A stretch of 64,000 nt of DNA, taken from NCBI RefSeq assembly GCF_002902965.1, contig NZ_CP026108.1, positions 907,217-971,216 on the forward strand, written 5' to 3'. Under the pieces are notes generated by a model. That model searched no databases and was not told the DNA's origin. It saw only the letters and a program-made list of their open reading frames with translations. The DNA is from Paraburkholderia hospita. GTDB lineage: Bacteria > Pseudomonadota > Gammaproteobacteria > Burkholderiales > Burkholderiaceae. Numbering within the stretch: position 1 is the stretch's first letter; each line of letters opens with the position of its first letter. Shown here piece by piece: positions 1 through 8,905 of the stretch. Position numbers and translations under genes: made by a program.

Positions 1-588
1 GCTAGCGGCAAGATGATTCGCAAGAACAGCATCATCGTTAACGTTCTGGCAGTGTATGACCAGGTTCGTTCGTTGAAACTGACGGGTGACCCTGACGCTG
101 ACTGGCGTGCGATCAGACGCGTGCTAGAGGGAGGCGCGTGTAAGCGCCTGCGTGAAGTGGCCGAAGACGTAAGGGGTATTAGCCTACTCCAGCATGGCAC
201 CCAGTTGCATCAGACCCTTTCGCAAGACTGGAGGAACAATGGCGGATACTGTAACGCCCTCGATATCGCGAGGGAGGCCTTCATTCGACAGCATTTCTCA
301 ACTGACGCGAAATCCGAGTCGGGTATCATCGTAATGAACATGGACAAGGCAAAGGGAAAGCAGTTCGACGAAGTGATCATCTTCGAAGGATGGCCGGTGA
401 GCCGTAGGGGACTGCCGCCCTTCAATGGCGACAGAATTGTGCGCCTCAATTTACGAGAAAACATTGATGAGCTGGCCCGTCAGTCGCTCCGCATCAGCGT
501 CACGCGCGCGAAGCGCCAGGTAACGATTCTGACGCCGCGAACCGATCCTTGCGTGCTGCTTGCGAGCGGATCCATGAGCCGAATCTGA
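1..588 (+). CDS. UvrD/Rep-type ATP-dependent helicase, C-terminal part (cut by window edge)
   Basis: The reading frame is open from base 1, so the start lies outside the window and only about 195 C-terminal residues are present. The tail fits the second RecA domain of superfamily 1 helicases. A motif V-like stretch (MDKAKGKQFDEVIIFEG) is followed by a motif VI-like stretch (LRISVTRAKRQVTILTP) with the Arg-Ala-Lys signature. The presumed role is ATP-driven DNA unwinding in repair or in a defence locus; the truncated view does not allow a choice. The next gene (hemF) is about 370 bp away and unrelated. The family is fairly clear, the exact type is not. Confidence 0.6.
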   Translation, partial: ASGKMIRKNSIIVNVLAVYDQVRSLKLTGDPDADWRAIRRVLEGGACKRLREVAEDVRGISLLQHGTQLHQTLSQDWRNNGGYCNALDIAREAFIRQHFSTDAKSESGIIVMNMDKAKGKQFDEVIIFEGWPVSRRGLPPFNGDRIVRLNLRENIDELARQSLRISVTRAKRQVTILTPRTDPCVLLASGSMSRI

Positions 589-954
589 AGCATTTTGAGG
601 CGTTCGAGGACTGGCACACGGGACGATAGACGTCGGTTTCTGGCTTGCAAGGCGCACCGGTTCTACTGACCAAAAGAGGGGCGCGCGCTGCATCCCAATC
701 ACTTTAGCGCCCGCCCGCCAGTATCCGGGGCACCGTGAGAATACTTCGAATGCATATTGTTGGTAGTTGGAGAAGGCGGCCGTAGGTCTGCTGGTACTGC
801 CCTTGGGAGCCTATGCGCCCCTGCCCGCCCAAGGCTACACTTGGGTCAGCCGGCAGACTTTTTTGCCGCGAACCGCACACGCACACATAACGTCAATCCC
901 TCTCCTTAAGTCTCGACCGCGCTGGCATTCAGCACTTGCCGCGCCCCACATATC
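589..954. other. Intergenic stretch, no gene recognised
   Basis: About 370 bases between the helicase fragment and hemF. Short frames on both strands have no recognisable domain. It presumably holds the hemF promoter, but no clear -10/-35 pair or terminator was identified. Confidence 0.4.
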
Positions 955-1887
955 ATGACCGATTCGATTCACGACGCTCACGACATCCAGACTGTCCGCA
1001 CCTGGCTGCAAGACTTTCAGACAAGGATCGCCGACGCGCTGGGTGGGTTTGACGGCACGCCGCTCGCCACCGACAGTTGGCACCGCGCGCCCGACGAGAA
1101 CCTGCGCGGCGGCGGCTGCACGCGCATTCTGGAAGATGGTGCGTTCTTCGAACGCGCGGGCATTGGCTTCTCGGACGTACAAGGCGACGCGCTGCCCGGC
1201 TCGGCGAGCGCGCTGCGTCCGCAACTGGCAGGGCGCGGCTTCGAAGCGATGGGCGTGTCGCTCGTGTTGCATCCGCGCAACCCGTACTGTCCGACCGTTC
1301 ACATGAACGTGCGCCTCCTGGTCGCGACGAAAGCGGGCGAAGCGCCCGTGTTCTGGTTCGGCGGCGGCATGGATCTGACGCCCTACTACGGGTTCGAGGA
1401 AGACGCGTGGCATTTCCACCGGGTCTGCCGCGACGCGCTGCAACCGTACGGCGACGACCTCTACCCGCGCTTCAAGCGCTGGTGCGACGACTACTTCTTC
1501 CTGAAGCATCGCAATGAGCCGCGCGGCATCGGCGGGATTTTCTTCGACGATTTCTCGGAGCCCGGCTTCGACAAATCGTTCGCGATGGTCAAGAGCGTTG
1601 GCGACGCGTTCCTGAATGCGTATCTGCCCATCATCGAGAAACGCCGCGACATGCCGTACGGCCAACCCGAGCGCGACTTCCAGGCGTACCGGCGCGGCCG
1701 TTACGTCGAATTCAACCTCGTGTTCGACCGTGGCACACTGTTCGGGCTGCAAAGCGGGGGACGTACGGAATCGATCCTGATGTCGATGCCGCCTGTCGTG
1801 AAATGGCGCTACGACTGGCAGCCCGAGCCGGGTACACCGGAAGCGCGCCTATACAGCGACTTTCTCGTGCCGCGTGAGTGGGTCTGA
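955..1887 (+). CDS. hemF: Oxygen-dependent coproporphyrinogen III oxidase
   Basis: A 310-residue protein, normal length for the family. It catalyses the O2-dependent oxidative decarboxylation of coproporphyrinogen III to protoporphyrinogen IX in cytoplasmic haem synthesis. Family hallmarks are present in order: [14 protein letters not shown] (about residues 104-117), [19 protein letters not shown] (about 132-150) and, near the end, [20 protein letters not shown] followed by [13 protein letters not shown]. The start gives the expected N-terminus (MTDSIHDAH), although no strong ribosome binding site precedes it. The gene stands alone, with no other haem genes nearby. On a secondary replicon it would usually be a second copy beside a chromosomal hemF; that is inference. 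Confidence 0.95.
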   Translation: MTDSIHDAHDIQTVRTWLQDFQTRIADALGGFDGTPLATDSWHRAPDENLRGGGCTRILEDGAFFERAGIGFSDVQGDALPGSASALRPQLAGRGFEAMGVSLVLHPRNPYCPTVHMNVRLLVATKAGEAPVFWFGGGMDLTPYYGFEEDAWHFHRVCRDALQPYGDDLYPRFKRWCDDYFFLKHRNEPRGIGGIFFDDFSEPGFDKSFAMVKSVGDAFLNAYLPIIEKRRDMPYGQPERDFQAYRRGRYVEFNLVFDRGTLFGLQSGGRTESILMSMPPVVKWRYDWQPEPGTPEARLYSDFLVPREWV

Positions 1888-2449
1888 CGCGCTCCGTCGC
1901 GCTACCCTCGCTCCAAGCGCCAGGGAAAAGGACCACAACTGAATGCGAACCGCTCAATCCGTCGCTCTGAAACGGGCATTGCGCCGCCGCGTCGGCATAC
2001 TCGACGGCACACACTCGATCTGACCGAACTCGTGCTGATGCCAGCCCATCAGCCGTGGCGGAAAGCACATGTGCCGGCGGCCGCGTACCGGCGCGTCATG
2101 ACCCGCGCAACCGCCGCGTCGCTGACGCTGCTGGACGTGACACTTGGCGAGCGCGGCGGAAAAGAAACGTCGATCTCCCTGCTGATCGGCGCGGCCCAGC
2201 CAGTTCGGCTCGACACCTGGCGCGACAGGCAACAACTGTTCGACTACGCGCATATCGCGGCGACGAAGCGTCCCAGTCTCGACTTCACGGCCGTGACGCC
2301 AAGCAGTAATCGAGGCGATTCCGCAGCGGTCGGCGGACACGAACATGAGTGATGGGCTGAGAACCGCGTTGGCAGCCCTGTTGTGCAGACAACGCGCATA
2401 ACGAGCGCTTCACGCGATCCCTTCCGTTCGGAGTGCCGCCTTCTCAGCG
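1888..2449. other. Intergenic; weak ORF at 2032-2352 (+)
   Basis: About 560 bases between hemF and the EAL gene. A plus-strand frame at 2032-2352 could encode 106 residues (start MLMPAHQPWRK) but shows no domain, no convincing ribosome binding site, and overlaps an equally long minus-strand frame. I do not call it a gene. Confidence 0.3.
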
Positions 2450-3937
2450 TTAGCGCAACTTCCAGCGTTTTTTCTTTCTCATCCGCAGCGACTGCCCGCC
2501 AGCCGCCAAAAAAGTTAACAGAAGGCTAAGGGGCATCGTTCGCGCGTAAAAATAGCCCTGAGCCAGGTCCACGCCCGACTGACTGGCCGCCTCATGATGT
2601 TTCACACTTTCAACGCCCTCGGCAATTACCGTCGCTCCCGAAGGACGAACCGCGCGGACCAATGCATTCAGGCGCTGCCGACGCTCTTCCTCGTCGAGCG
2701 TCATGATGCGCCGGTCGAATTTAACCTGCTCGAACCCAAAAAATTCAAGCAATAACGGATCCGGCGGAGCGTCGTCAATATCGGTAAGCGCAAACCGCAC
2801 GCGCCTTGCTCTTAGCGCGGCGACTGTTCCCTGAACGTCGATCGTCGGCGCCGCGCCACGGTGCTGTGACATGTTTAGCACCAGTCGGGGAAGGATCGCC
2901 TTTGCAGAGCGGGTGACATCCGACGCGAAGCCTCGGCTTTCGACATGATCCGAGTAAACATTTACGCCGATGTAAAGCGCACTGTCTGCCGTCGGCTCTG
3001 CGAGCTCCCGCGCCACTGTAGACAGCACGAAGCGGGTAAGCCGCGCGATCAATCGAGTTTTCTCAAGGATCCGCATGTAGTAGGCAGGTCCCTTGAGGCC
3101 ATGCTCTGCATTCGTCCATCGGAGCATCGCCTCAACGCCGACGCATTTACCGTCGTGCAGGCTCATCACCGGTTGATACTCCAGGCGAAACTCCCCTCTT
3201 CTCAAGCCAGCCTCAGCTGCGCGGACGAGCCGAGCCTCAGGTGCGAGGCGTCGCTTGTAGAAAACCCAAATGCCCAAGCTGAACAAGCCGACCAATGCCA
3301 GCCACAAGACTATCCACAACGCGAACCAAGGTGATAGATGAACGTCCTGGCCCGGGTTTCCTTTCGAGACCGGAAGAGTCGGGTGCAATTCGCTTTCCGA
3401 TATCTCGAGCGCCCTCTGCGTTTCATTGCCGGTTGGCGGAGCCATATCACAAGGATGAGATGTGCTGCATCCAGCAGTATCCGGCAGATCGATACTGTCC
3501 GAGGGTTCGGTGGCTGCAGGTGCGCGAATATTCGTATCAGGCGCGGCGAATGGGGACCAGCGGACACCACTTGCTGCTCTCGAGAGATCGGAGGGAGCGG
3601 CGGTCCGGTCAGGCAGCCGGAAGAAAGATTGGACCGCCGGCGCAAAGCATCCCACCCGTGGCGCCACCGCTACCGACTCTAGTGGCCCCTCCAACGTTGC
3701 AGACGGCGTCACTGATGCGGCAGGAGATGTGCATGCAACGGAAAATCGAAACGACTCAACAGCGACGTGATCTGGGCCACTAGAGACCGCCCGTATAACG
3801 TCGTCCCGGGACTGCTGACCGGAGACGGTGGTCACCGCTGGCTTCACGGATTTCGCCAATGTTAGCAAGGACACAACAAGCACCAATGCCGCGGCATGGA
3901 TTGAGTATCGCGCGACCGAACGATGACGACCGCTCAA
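2450..3937 (-). CDS. Membrane-anchored EAL-domain protein, probably catalytically degenerate
   Basis: About 495 residues. A hydrophobic segment near residues 10-30, a long low-complexity presumably periplasmic region and a second membrane span near 200-225 (WFALWIVLWLALVGLFSLGI) precede a C-terminal EAL domain. The domain starts at FRLEYQPVMSLHDGKCVGVE. The signature EAL reads EAM, and the usual DDFGTGYSSL loop reads TDIDDAPPDPLLL, so metal-binding residues needed for c-di-GMP hydrolysis appear lost. The topology resembles CSS-motif EAL proteins. A strong GGAGG site favours a TTG start at 3937 or 3940 over the GTG at 3955, which overlaps that site. It may act as a c-di-GMP sensor or partner rather than an enzyme (inference). 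Confidence 0.8.
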   Translation of the reverse strand: MSGRHRSVARYSIHAAALVLVVSLLTLAKSVKPAVTTVSGQQSRDDVIRAVSSGPDHVAVESFRFSVACTSPAASVTPSATLEGPLESVAVAPRVGCFAPAVQSFFRLPDRTAAPSDLSRAASGVRWSPFAAPDTNIRAPAATEPSDSIDLPDTAGCSTSHPCDMAPPTGNETQRALEISESELHPTLPVSKGNPGQDVHLSPWFALWIVLWLALVGLFSLGIWVFYKRRLAPEARLVRAAEAGLRRGEFRLEYQPVMSLHDGKCVGVEAMLRWTNAEHGLKGPAYYMRILEKTRLIARLTRFVLSTVARELAEPTADSALYIGVNVYSDHVESRGFASDVTRSAKAILPRLVLNMSQHRGAAPTIDVQGTVAALRARRVRFALTDIDDAPPDPLLLEFFGFEQVKFDRRIMTLDEEERRQRLNALVRAVRPSGATVIAEGVESVKHHEAASQSGVDLAQGYFYARTMPLSLLLTFLAAGGQSLRMRKKKRWKLR

Positions 3938-4270
3938 CAAATGCCCTCCTTCCACGGAATGTTATGGGATTTCACTGCTCCCGAGGTGCTGACTGATCCA
4001 GATGTTATGTTACTTATGAATTAGATTGCTTACTGACTAGATTCACGAACTGTTACTGCCTAACACTTCGTGACGATTCTGCATAACGGCGCACACATAT
4101 GAAAACAGGTGCGTAGCAGAGCCGTCAGAAGCACGTTCTTCGCCAGCCACGTTATCGATGCTGTGATGTGTTTCAGTCACGTGGCATTCGTGCTAGACGA
4201 CACCCGGTGGATTCTGATCGCCTCGAAGATCACGAAGACCTGAGAACTGGATCTGGTCGTTGGCTGAGAG
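3938..4270. other. Intergenic between EAL and chemotaxis genes
   Basis: AT-richer spacer of about 330 bases upstream of the EAL gene and downstream of the receptor gene. No ORF, terminator or repeat was recognised. Confidence 0.35.
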
Positions 4271-5434
4271 CTAGCTCTTGATTACATCCGCTACAACATG
4301 CGTTGTATTGGAAAGCTTGAACGCTGCAACAGCAACCTTTAGTTTGGCCGCCTGTTCCTCAAGCGACTGAGCTGTCGCCGCCGCCTGCTCGACGAGTGCA
4401 GCATTCTGTTGAGTCATATGATCCATCTGATTGACAGCCTGGTTGACCTGAACGATGCCATGACTCTGCTCTTCCGACGCACCAGCAATTTCGCCGACGA
4501 TTTCCGAAACACGCCTAATCGCATCTCGGATGCCACCCATCGCGGTGCTTACTTCGATCGCCTGTTGCGACCCGTCCTGAATCGTGGCGACGGATGACGC
4601 AATAAGCTCCTTGATTTCTTTTGCCGCAGACGCAGATCGTTGAGCCAGACTTCGGACCTCACTAGCTACGACCGCGAAACCCCGCCCTTGTTCACCGGCG
4701 CGAGCAGCTTCGACAGCCGCATTAAGCGCAAGAATGTTTGTCTGGAATGCAATCCCTTCAATCACGCCAGTAATTTCGGAAATTTTATTCGAGCTACCGT
4801 TGATTCGCTCAATGGTCGCAACCATCGCTTCTACGATATCACCACCCGACCCAGCGATTTCAGTGGCGTCTACAGCCAGTGCACTCGCCTGGCGGGCATT
4901 ATCCGCGTTTTGCTTCACCGTCTCGGTCAGCTGCGTCATACTCGCCGCGGTCTCCTCCAATGAGGCCGCTTGTTGTTCAGTCCGTGAAGATAGGTCCAGA
5001 TTGCCCGTTGCGATTTCTCGCGTCGAGATAGTGACGGATTCGGCCGACACATGTACTGCGGACATAGTCTCCTCTACGCGACGCATTAACTTATCGAATG
5101 CGACGGCCGCGCGACCAAATTCGTCCATTCGGGGACTTGACGATCGCTTTGACAGATCGAGAGTTGTTGCGATTTCCTCGAATTTTCCACCCATGCGGTT
5201 AAGCCCGACGCATACGATTCGGTGCAGATGCGCGCCGCAGTAGATCGCGACAGCGCAACCTGCTAACGCCACTCCAATCAGGCCGATCAGAGAGAATCGG
5301 TATGACTGAGGCGCGCTCGCCTCCAGGCGGAACAGAGCGGTTGTCGCCCCTGCTCCGATGACGAGCATCAGTGTTGTCCAAATGCCAAACGCAAGCATTA
5401 ACTTGAGCCTGATTGTGAAGACGAATTTCTGCAC
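4271..5434 (-). CDS. Methyl-accepting chemotaxis protein with minimal periplasmic loop
   Basis: 387 residues, GTG start preceded by AAGGA. Two membrane spans (about residues 12-32 and 45-68) are separated by only about a dozen residues, so almost no periplasmic ligand domain exists. A HAMP-like stretch follows ([15 protein letters not shown]), then a full signalling domain with the conserved hairpin tip core [20 protein letters not shown] and ERGFAVVA-type sequence [20 protein letters not shown]. Methylation helices are Gln/Glu-rich. It would form trimers of dimers that couple to CheW/CheA. Input probably comes through the membrane or cytoplasm rather than a classical ligand pocket. It lies upstream of the benzoate cluster, which suggests, but does not show, a role in aromatic taxis. 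Confidence 0.9.
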   Translation of the reverse strand: MQKFVFTIRLKLMLAFGIWTTLMLVIGAGATTALFRLEASAPQSYRFSLIGLIGVALAGCAVAIYCGAHLHRIVCVGLNRMGGKFEEIATTLDLSKRSSSPRMDEFGRAAVAFDKLMRRVEETMSAVHVSAESVTISTREIATGNLDLSSRTEQQAASLEETAASMTQLTETVKQNADNARQASALAVDATEIAGSGGDIVEAMVATIERINGSSNKISEITGVIEGIAFQTNILALNAAVEAARAGEQGRGFAVVASEVRSLAQRSASAAKEIKELIASSVATIQDGSQQAIEVSTAMGGIRDAIRRVSEIVGEIAGASEEQSHGIVQVNQAVNQMDHMTQQNAALVEQAAATAQSLEEQAAKLKVAVAAFKLSNTTHVVADVIKS

Positions 5435-6149
5435 TTCGTATCCTTTCTTATTTACGACGCGACCGCGTGGAGAATATTCGCACCAGACGTGAGGCTTCGA
5501 CGGGGCTAATTTTATTCAAATCGCTGGTGCTGACCGCATTTTCCTGCACTGTCAGCGTTTAGCGCGCTTTGGTTGGTATTGACGCGACGAGTCTTACCGT
5601 AGGAATTTGCGCCGTCGCCCTTCAAATTACGGCAGCGGTTCTATGCATCCTTATACGCGTTTACCCCTGAATCGATCCGACTGTTCTGATTGGTAAAGCG
5701 CCACTAATTCTTAGACCATGTCCACAGGCGCGGCGCTACGGGAAGTTAGTTGATAGACCTAAAGCCGCAACTCGAAGGCCGCGTTGCAGTGCTGTGGAAC
5801 GTTGACGTTAGTACGCGCGCGAATTTTCCCTATAACCATGATTCGTCGCAGCCGTTGCGTTACTGTCTAACACTTCCTATGGCGGCGCTTCCTGCCTGTG
5901 CAAACCGACCGAAATATCGCGATCGCATCACGCGCGATCGCATTGCGCCGACATGACGACTGGAGCAGACTCATTCAGCAACACGCATGGGTGTGCACCG
6001 CCAACCTGTGAGCGGATCGCCCGGATGGCGCGCGCGTCGGGCAACGCTAGACCCCTCGCACGAGGCAACTGATTAGACGCAGTCGCGGATTGCATACGGA
6101 CTGGTATCTGATGCTGCCGCTCCTTATTTAGGGGACGCGGCAGCGCGGG
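5435..6149. other. Intergenic, no gene recognised
   Basis: About 700 bases. A 68-codon plus-strand frame at 5750-5956 has no recognisable domain or ribosome binding site and was not called. The stretch should hold the receptor promoter near 5435-5500. Confidence 0.35.
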
Positions 6150-6548
6150 CTACTCAGGCAATACCGCCACCGCCTTGATCTCAACGATATAGCCCGGTGT
6201 GCCGCCCAACATATGCGCGCCGACGGCCGTCCAGGCCGGTAGCGGATGCGCTGTTAGATATCGGTCGCGCACCTGCATAAACAGCGGCAAGTCACGCATG
6301 TCCGTATGAAAAGAGGTTATCTCAACCACGTCGTTCATCGATGCACCTGCTGCCGACAGTACAAGCTTGAGATTCTCGAACGCCTGCACTGTCTGGGCTT
6401 CACGGCCTTCGACGAGTTGCATGTCGGCGTCGCGACCAATCTGGCCGGACACATAAATGGTGTTGCCAGCCTTGAGCGCAGGTGCGTAGCGAATCTTCTC
6501 GTACACTGCCTCCATTCCCTCAGGGACAATGGCTTTTCGTTCGTTCAC
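6150..6548 (-). CDS. RidA/YjgF/UK114 family protein
   Basis: 132 residues with a GTG start behind AGGAG. The fold signature is present: NTIYVSGQIGRDADMQLVEG, then QTVQAFENLKLVLSAAGASM with DVVEITSF, and finally PAWTAVGAHML. RidA proteins deaminate reactive enamine/imine intermediates; catabolic-operon members of the superfamily often act on pathway-specific compounds. The canonical RidA active-site Arg near the C-terminus (usually in an R-x-x-VEI context) is replaced (TPGYIVEIKAVAVLPE), so this is more likely an Rid-subgroup relative than true RidA. It is the last gene of the ben run, 33 bp after benD, so it is probably cotranscribed. Confidence 0.88.
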   Translation of the reverse strand: MNERKAIVPEGMEAVYEKIRYAPALKAGNTIYVSGQIGRDADMQLVEGREAQTVQAFENLKLVLSAAGASMNDVVEITSFHTDMRDLPLFMQVRDRYLTAHPLPAWTAVGAHMLGGTPGYIVEIKAVAVLPE

Positions 6549-6581
6549 AGAATGGGTCTCCTATATGTGAATATTAATACG

Positions 6582-7358
6582 TCAGCCGTTATCACCACCT
6601 GCGACCGGCAGGACCGCGCCAGTGATGTAGCTTGCTTCATCGGATGCGAGGAATAAAATGGGAGCGACCTGTTCGTCGACTGTGCCGTAACGCTTGAAGA
6701 AGGCAGATTCGGTCACCTGCTTTACTGCTTCACTCATCCAGACCTTCTCCTTTTCGTTGTCGCCAGCGGCATTGCGTGGGACACGTCGCGGCGGCGCCTC
6801 CGTCCCGCCCGGCGCGGCTGCCACTACGCGGATGCCGTGTTCCGCATACTCCATCGCCAGTGACTGCGTCAGCGCATTCACACCGCCCTTAGCTGCAGAA
6901 TACGGCACCCGACGGATCCCGCGCGTGGCATTCGATGAGACGTTGACAATAGTTCCACCTCCGCGCCTGAGCAAGTGCGGAAGTACGGCATGGCATGCAT
7001 ACAGCGTCGGCATTAGGGAGCGGCGGATTTCGGCATCAATCTGCGCTGGTTCGAACTCGCCGAACGGGCGCATACGAATTGCACCGCCTACGCCGTTAAC
7101 CAGGATATCGATGCCGCCAAACGTGCGCGAGGCGAACGCCATCGCAGACGCCGCTCCTTCGTATGTCTCGAGGTCAGCCACGAACCCTGCCGCTTCCGCT
7201 CCTTTCGCCTCCTCAGCAACTTCACAGACGAAGTCTGCGCGGTCGACAAGCACCACTCTGGCTCCCTCAGCAGCGGCACGAAGTGCCACACTGCGACAGA
7301 TGCCTTGCGCGGCGCCGGTAATCACCATGACTTTGCCTGCAAAACGATGGTTGTTCAT
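6582..7358 (-). CDS. benD: Benzoate cis-diol dehydrogenase BenD (1,6-dihydroxycyclohexa-2,4-diene-1-carboxylate dehydrogenase)
   Basis: 258 residues from ATG at 7358. A short-chain dehydrogenase that oxidises and decarboxylates the benzoate cis-diol to catechol with NAD+. Visible motifs are the N-terminal nucleotide loop TGAAQGICRSVA, NGVGGA, and the catalytic Ser plus YxxxK (VPYSAAKGGVNALTQSLAMEYA). The third glycine of the TGxxxGxG loop is Cys here. The ATG overlaps the ancestral benC stop (ATGA at 7358-7355). Because of a frameshift in benC, the benD frame is now open continuously from the benC start, so the two appear as one 598-codon ORF (6582-8378). Part of the minus-strand ben run, followed by the RidA gene. 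Confidence 0.85.
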   Translation of the reverse strand: MNNHRFAGKVMVITGAAQGICRSVALRAAAEGARVVLVDRADFVCEVAEEAKGAEAAGFVADLETYEGAASAMAFASRTFGGIDILVNGVGGAIRMRPFGEFEPAQIDAEIRRSLMPTLYACHAVLPHLLRRGGGTIVNVSSNATRGIRRVPYSAAKGGVNALTQSLAMEYAEHGIRVVAAAPGGTEAPPRRVPRNAAGDNEKEKVWMSEAVKQVTESAFFKRYGTVDEQVAPILFLASDEASYITGAVLPVAGGDNG

Positions 7359-8378
7359 ACGGTTCTCGGTGCCACGTTGGGGGTGAACTTCTCGTAACGG
7401 ATACTGACCGGCTTCACTCCGGTATCGTTCGAAATGCTTGCGCACCGCGTCGACCATCGGCGGTGGACCACACAGATACACGTCGACTTCACCATCGTTC
7501 AGCGTTTCGGCCGGCATGTGTTGCGTGACCCAGCCCTTGCGCGGATGATTCGAGTTGGCGTCTGCGACGACCGTGCTGTATGTGAAATTCGGCAACTTTC
7601 CCGTGTAAGCCTCAATCGTTTCGACCTGCACGAGGTCGAGATCCCGGGTCACGCCGTAAATGAGGTGAACTTTCTGCTGCGAATTTGCGCGCGCCAGCAC
7701 TTCAAGCATCGACAGGAATGGCGCCAGCCCAGTACCACCAGCGAGGAACAGCAGCGGCCGCTCCACCGTGCGCAGATAAAAGCTTCCCAGCGGTCCGGTC
7801 AGCGCCACCTCGTTGCCGGGTTGTGCCGATTCGAGCCACGTGCTCATCACGCCACCCGGAATCTTCTTGATCAGGAAGCTGATCTTCGACTCGCCGGGCG
7901 CCGACGAGAACGAGTACGAGCGATGCTGGCCGCTGCCGGGAACATCGATGTTGACGTACTGGCCAGCCAGGAACATGGGGGAACCAGCAACCACGTCCAG
8001 TTCGAGCACGACGGCGGCGTCGTTGTGCTGCTCGACTTTCGTTATCTTCGCGGCGAACTTGCTCTGCTCGGTCTTGCACGCCGTCGACGAAGCAGGCACC
8101 GCGATGACACAGTCGCTCTCGGGCACCATCTGACAGGTCAGGACGAACCCACTTCCCTTTTCGTCGTCAGTCAGCGCATCTTCAATGTAGTCGTCGCCCA
8201 GATCATAGCTGCCGCTCTCGGCGCGGCACTTGCAGGTGCCACATACTCCGTCGGAGCAGTCCATCGGCAAATTAATCTTGGCGCGAAACGCCGCATCGAG
8301 CACCTTCTCGCCCGCCTTGCATTCGACGAAGCGCGTTACTCCGTCTTCAAAGTTCAGCGCAATGTTGTAGCTGGACAT
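7355..8378 (-). pseudogene. benC: Benzoate 1,2-dioxygenase reductase BenC, frameshifted near its C-terminus
   Basis: An N-terminal 2Fe-2S ferredoxin domain (CSDGVCGTCKC near residue 41, partner Cys in TCQMVPESDC) is followed by FAD- and NAD-binding reductase domains (GQYVNIDVPGSGQHRSYSFS, FLAGGTGLAPFLSML, YLCGPPPMVDAV). It passes electrons from NADH to the BenAB oxygenase. After about residue 317 the frame shifts. Removing one base near 7423-7426 restores a native-looking tail, TGVKPVSIRYEKFTPN then VAPRTV and a stop at 7357-7355, overlapping benD by ATGA. As written, the frame instead runs on into benD. The conserved YEKF end is lost unless the indel is a sequencing error. Start and GGAGG-type site at 8378 look normal. 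Confidence 0.8.
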
Positions 8379-8416
8379 ACTGCCTCCTACTTACTGTCTC
8401 TTGCAGGTCGATCACA

Positions 8417-8905
8417 TCAGACGTGGTACACGTCGAGCACCTGGCGGATATAGTCGTTCTTCAGCACAATCTTCTTGCTCGAAATAAGCAAGCGGTCGTC
8501 GACCTTTCGGAAGGTGACATAGATCGTGCCGAAAAACTGATCGGTAATCCTGTATCGGTGGCTAAAGGTGTTGAAGTTGTATCGAACGTCTACTTCGTTC
8601 TCACGCTCAGCCAGCACTTCCACGTTGGTCACGCTATGGCTGGTACGCGGCTCGGGCATCGAAGCCCCACTGCGCTCCGTCTTGATGCGGAACACACGGT
8701 CTTCCAGTCCACCACGGTCCGGGTAATACATCAGCGAAATCTGGCTCTGGTGATCATCTGTGAGCTTGTCATCGTCATCCCATGCCGGCATCCAGTAGGT
8801 GACGTCCTCGGTATAGCAGGCAAGCCATTCGTCCCATTGCCGGTCATCGAGAAACCTCGCTTCGCGGTAAAGGGCTGCGCGGATTTTTTGATAGTCGAAG
8901 CTCAT
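8417..8905 (-). CDS. benB: Benzoate 1,2-dioxygenase small (beta) subunit
   Basis: 162 residues, full length. The ring-hydroxylating dioxygenase beta subunit gives structural support to the alpha3-beta3 oxygenase that converts benzoate to its cis-1,2-diol. The sequence fits BenB/XylY throughout: [50 protein letters not shown] and [16 protein letters not shown]. The start overlaps the benA stop by 4 bp (ATGA at 8905-8902), which implies translational coupling. benC begins about 40 bp downstream. Confidence 0.95.
   Translation of the reverse strand: MSFDYQKIRAALYREARFLDDRQWDEWLACYTEDVTYWMPAWDDDDKLTDDHQSQISLMYYPDRGGLEDRVFRIKTERSGASMPEPRTSHSVTNVEVLAERENEVDVRYNFNTFSHRYRITDQFFGTIYVTFRKVDDRLLISSKKIVLKNDYIRQVLDVYHV

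Noticed and set aside
835..1752. 305-codon minus-strand ORF opposite hemF
   Set aside because: Shadow frame in high-GC DNA; hemF is unambiguous on the other strand.
5750..5956. 68-codon ORF in the chemoreceptor-RidA spacer
   Set aside because: No domain, no ribosome binding site, low-complexity ending.
6582..8378. A genuine BenC-BenD fusion enzyme
   Set aside because: The normal BenC end and its stop overlapping the benD start are still readable one frame away, so a recent indel explains the fusion better.
7434..8453. 339-codon plus-strand ORF opposite benC
   Set aside because: Antisense shadow of benC; Arg/His-rich with no recognisable domain.
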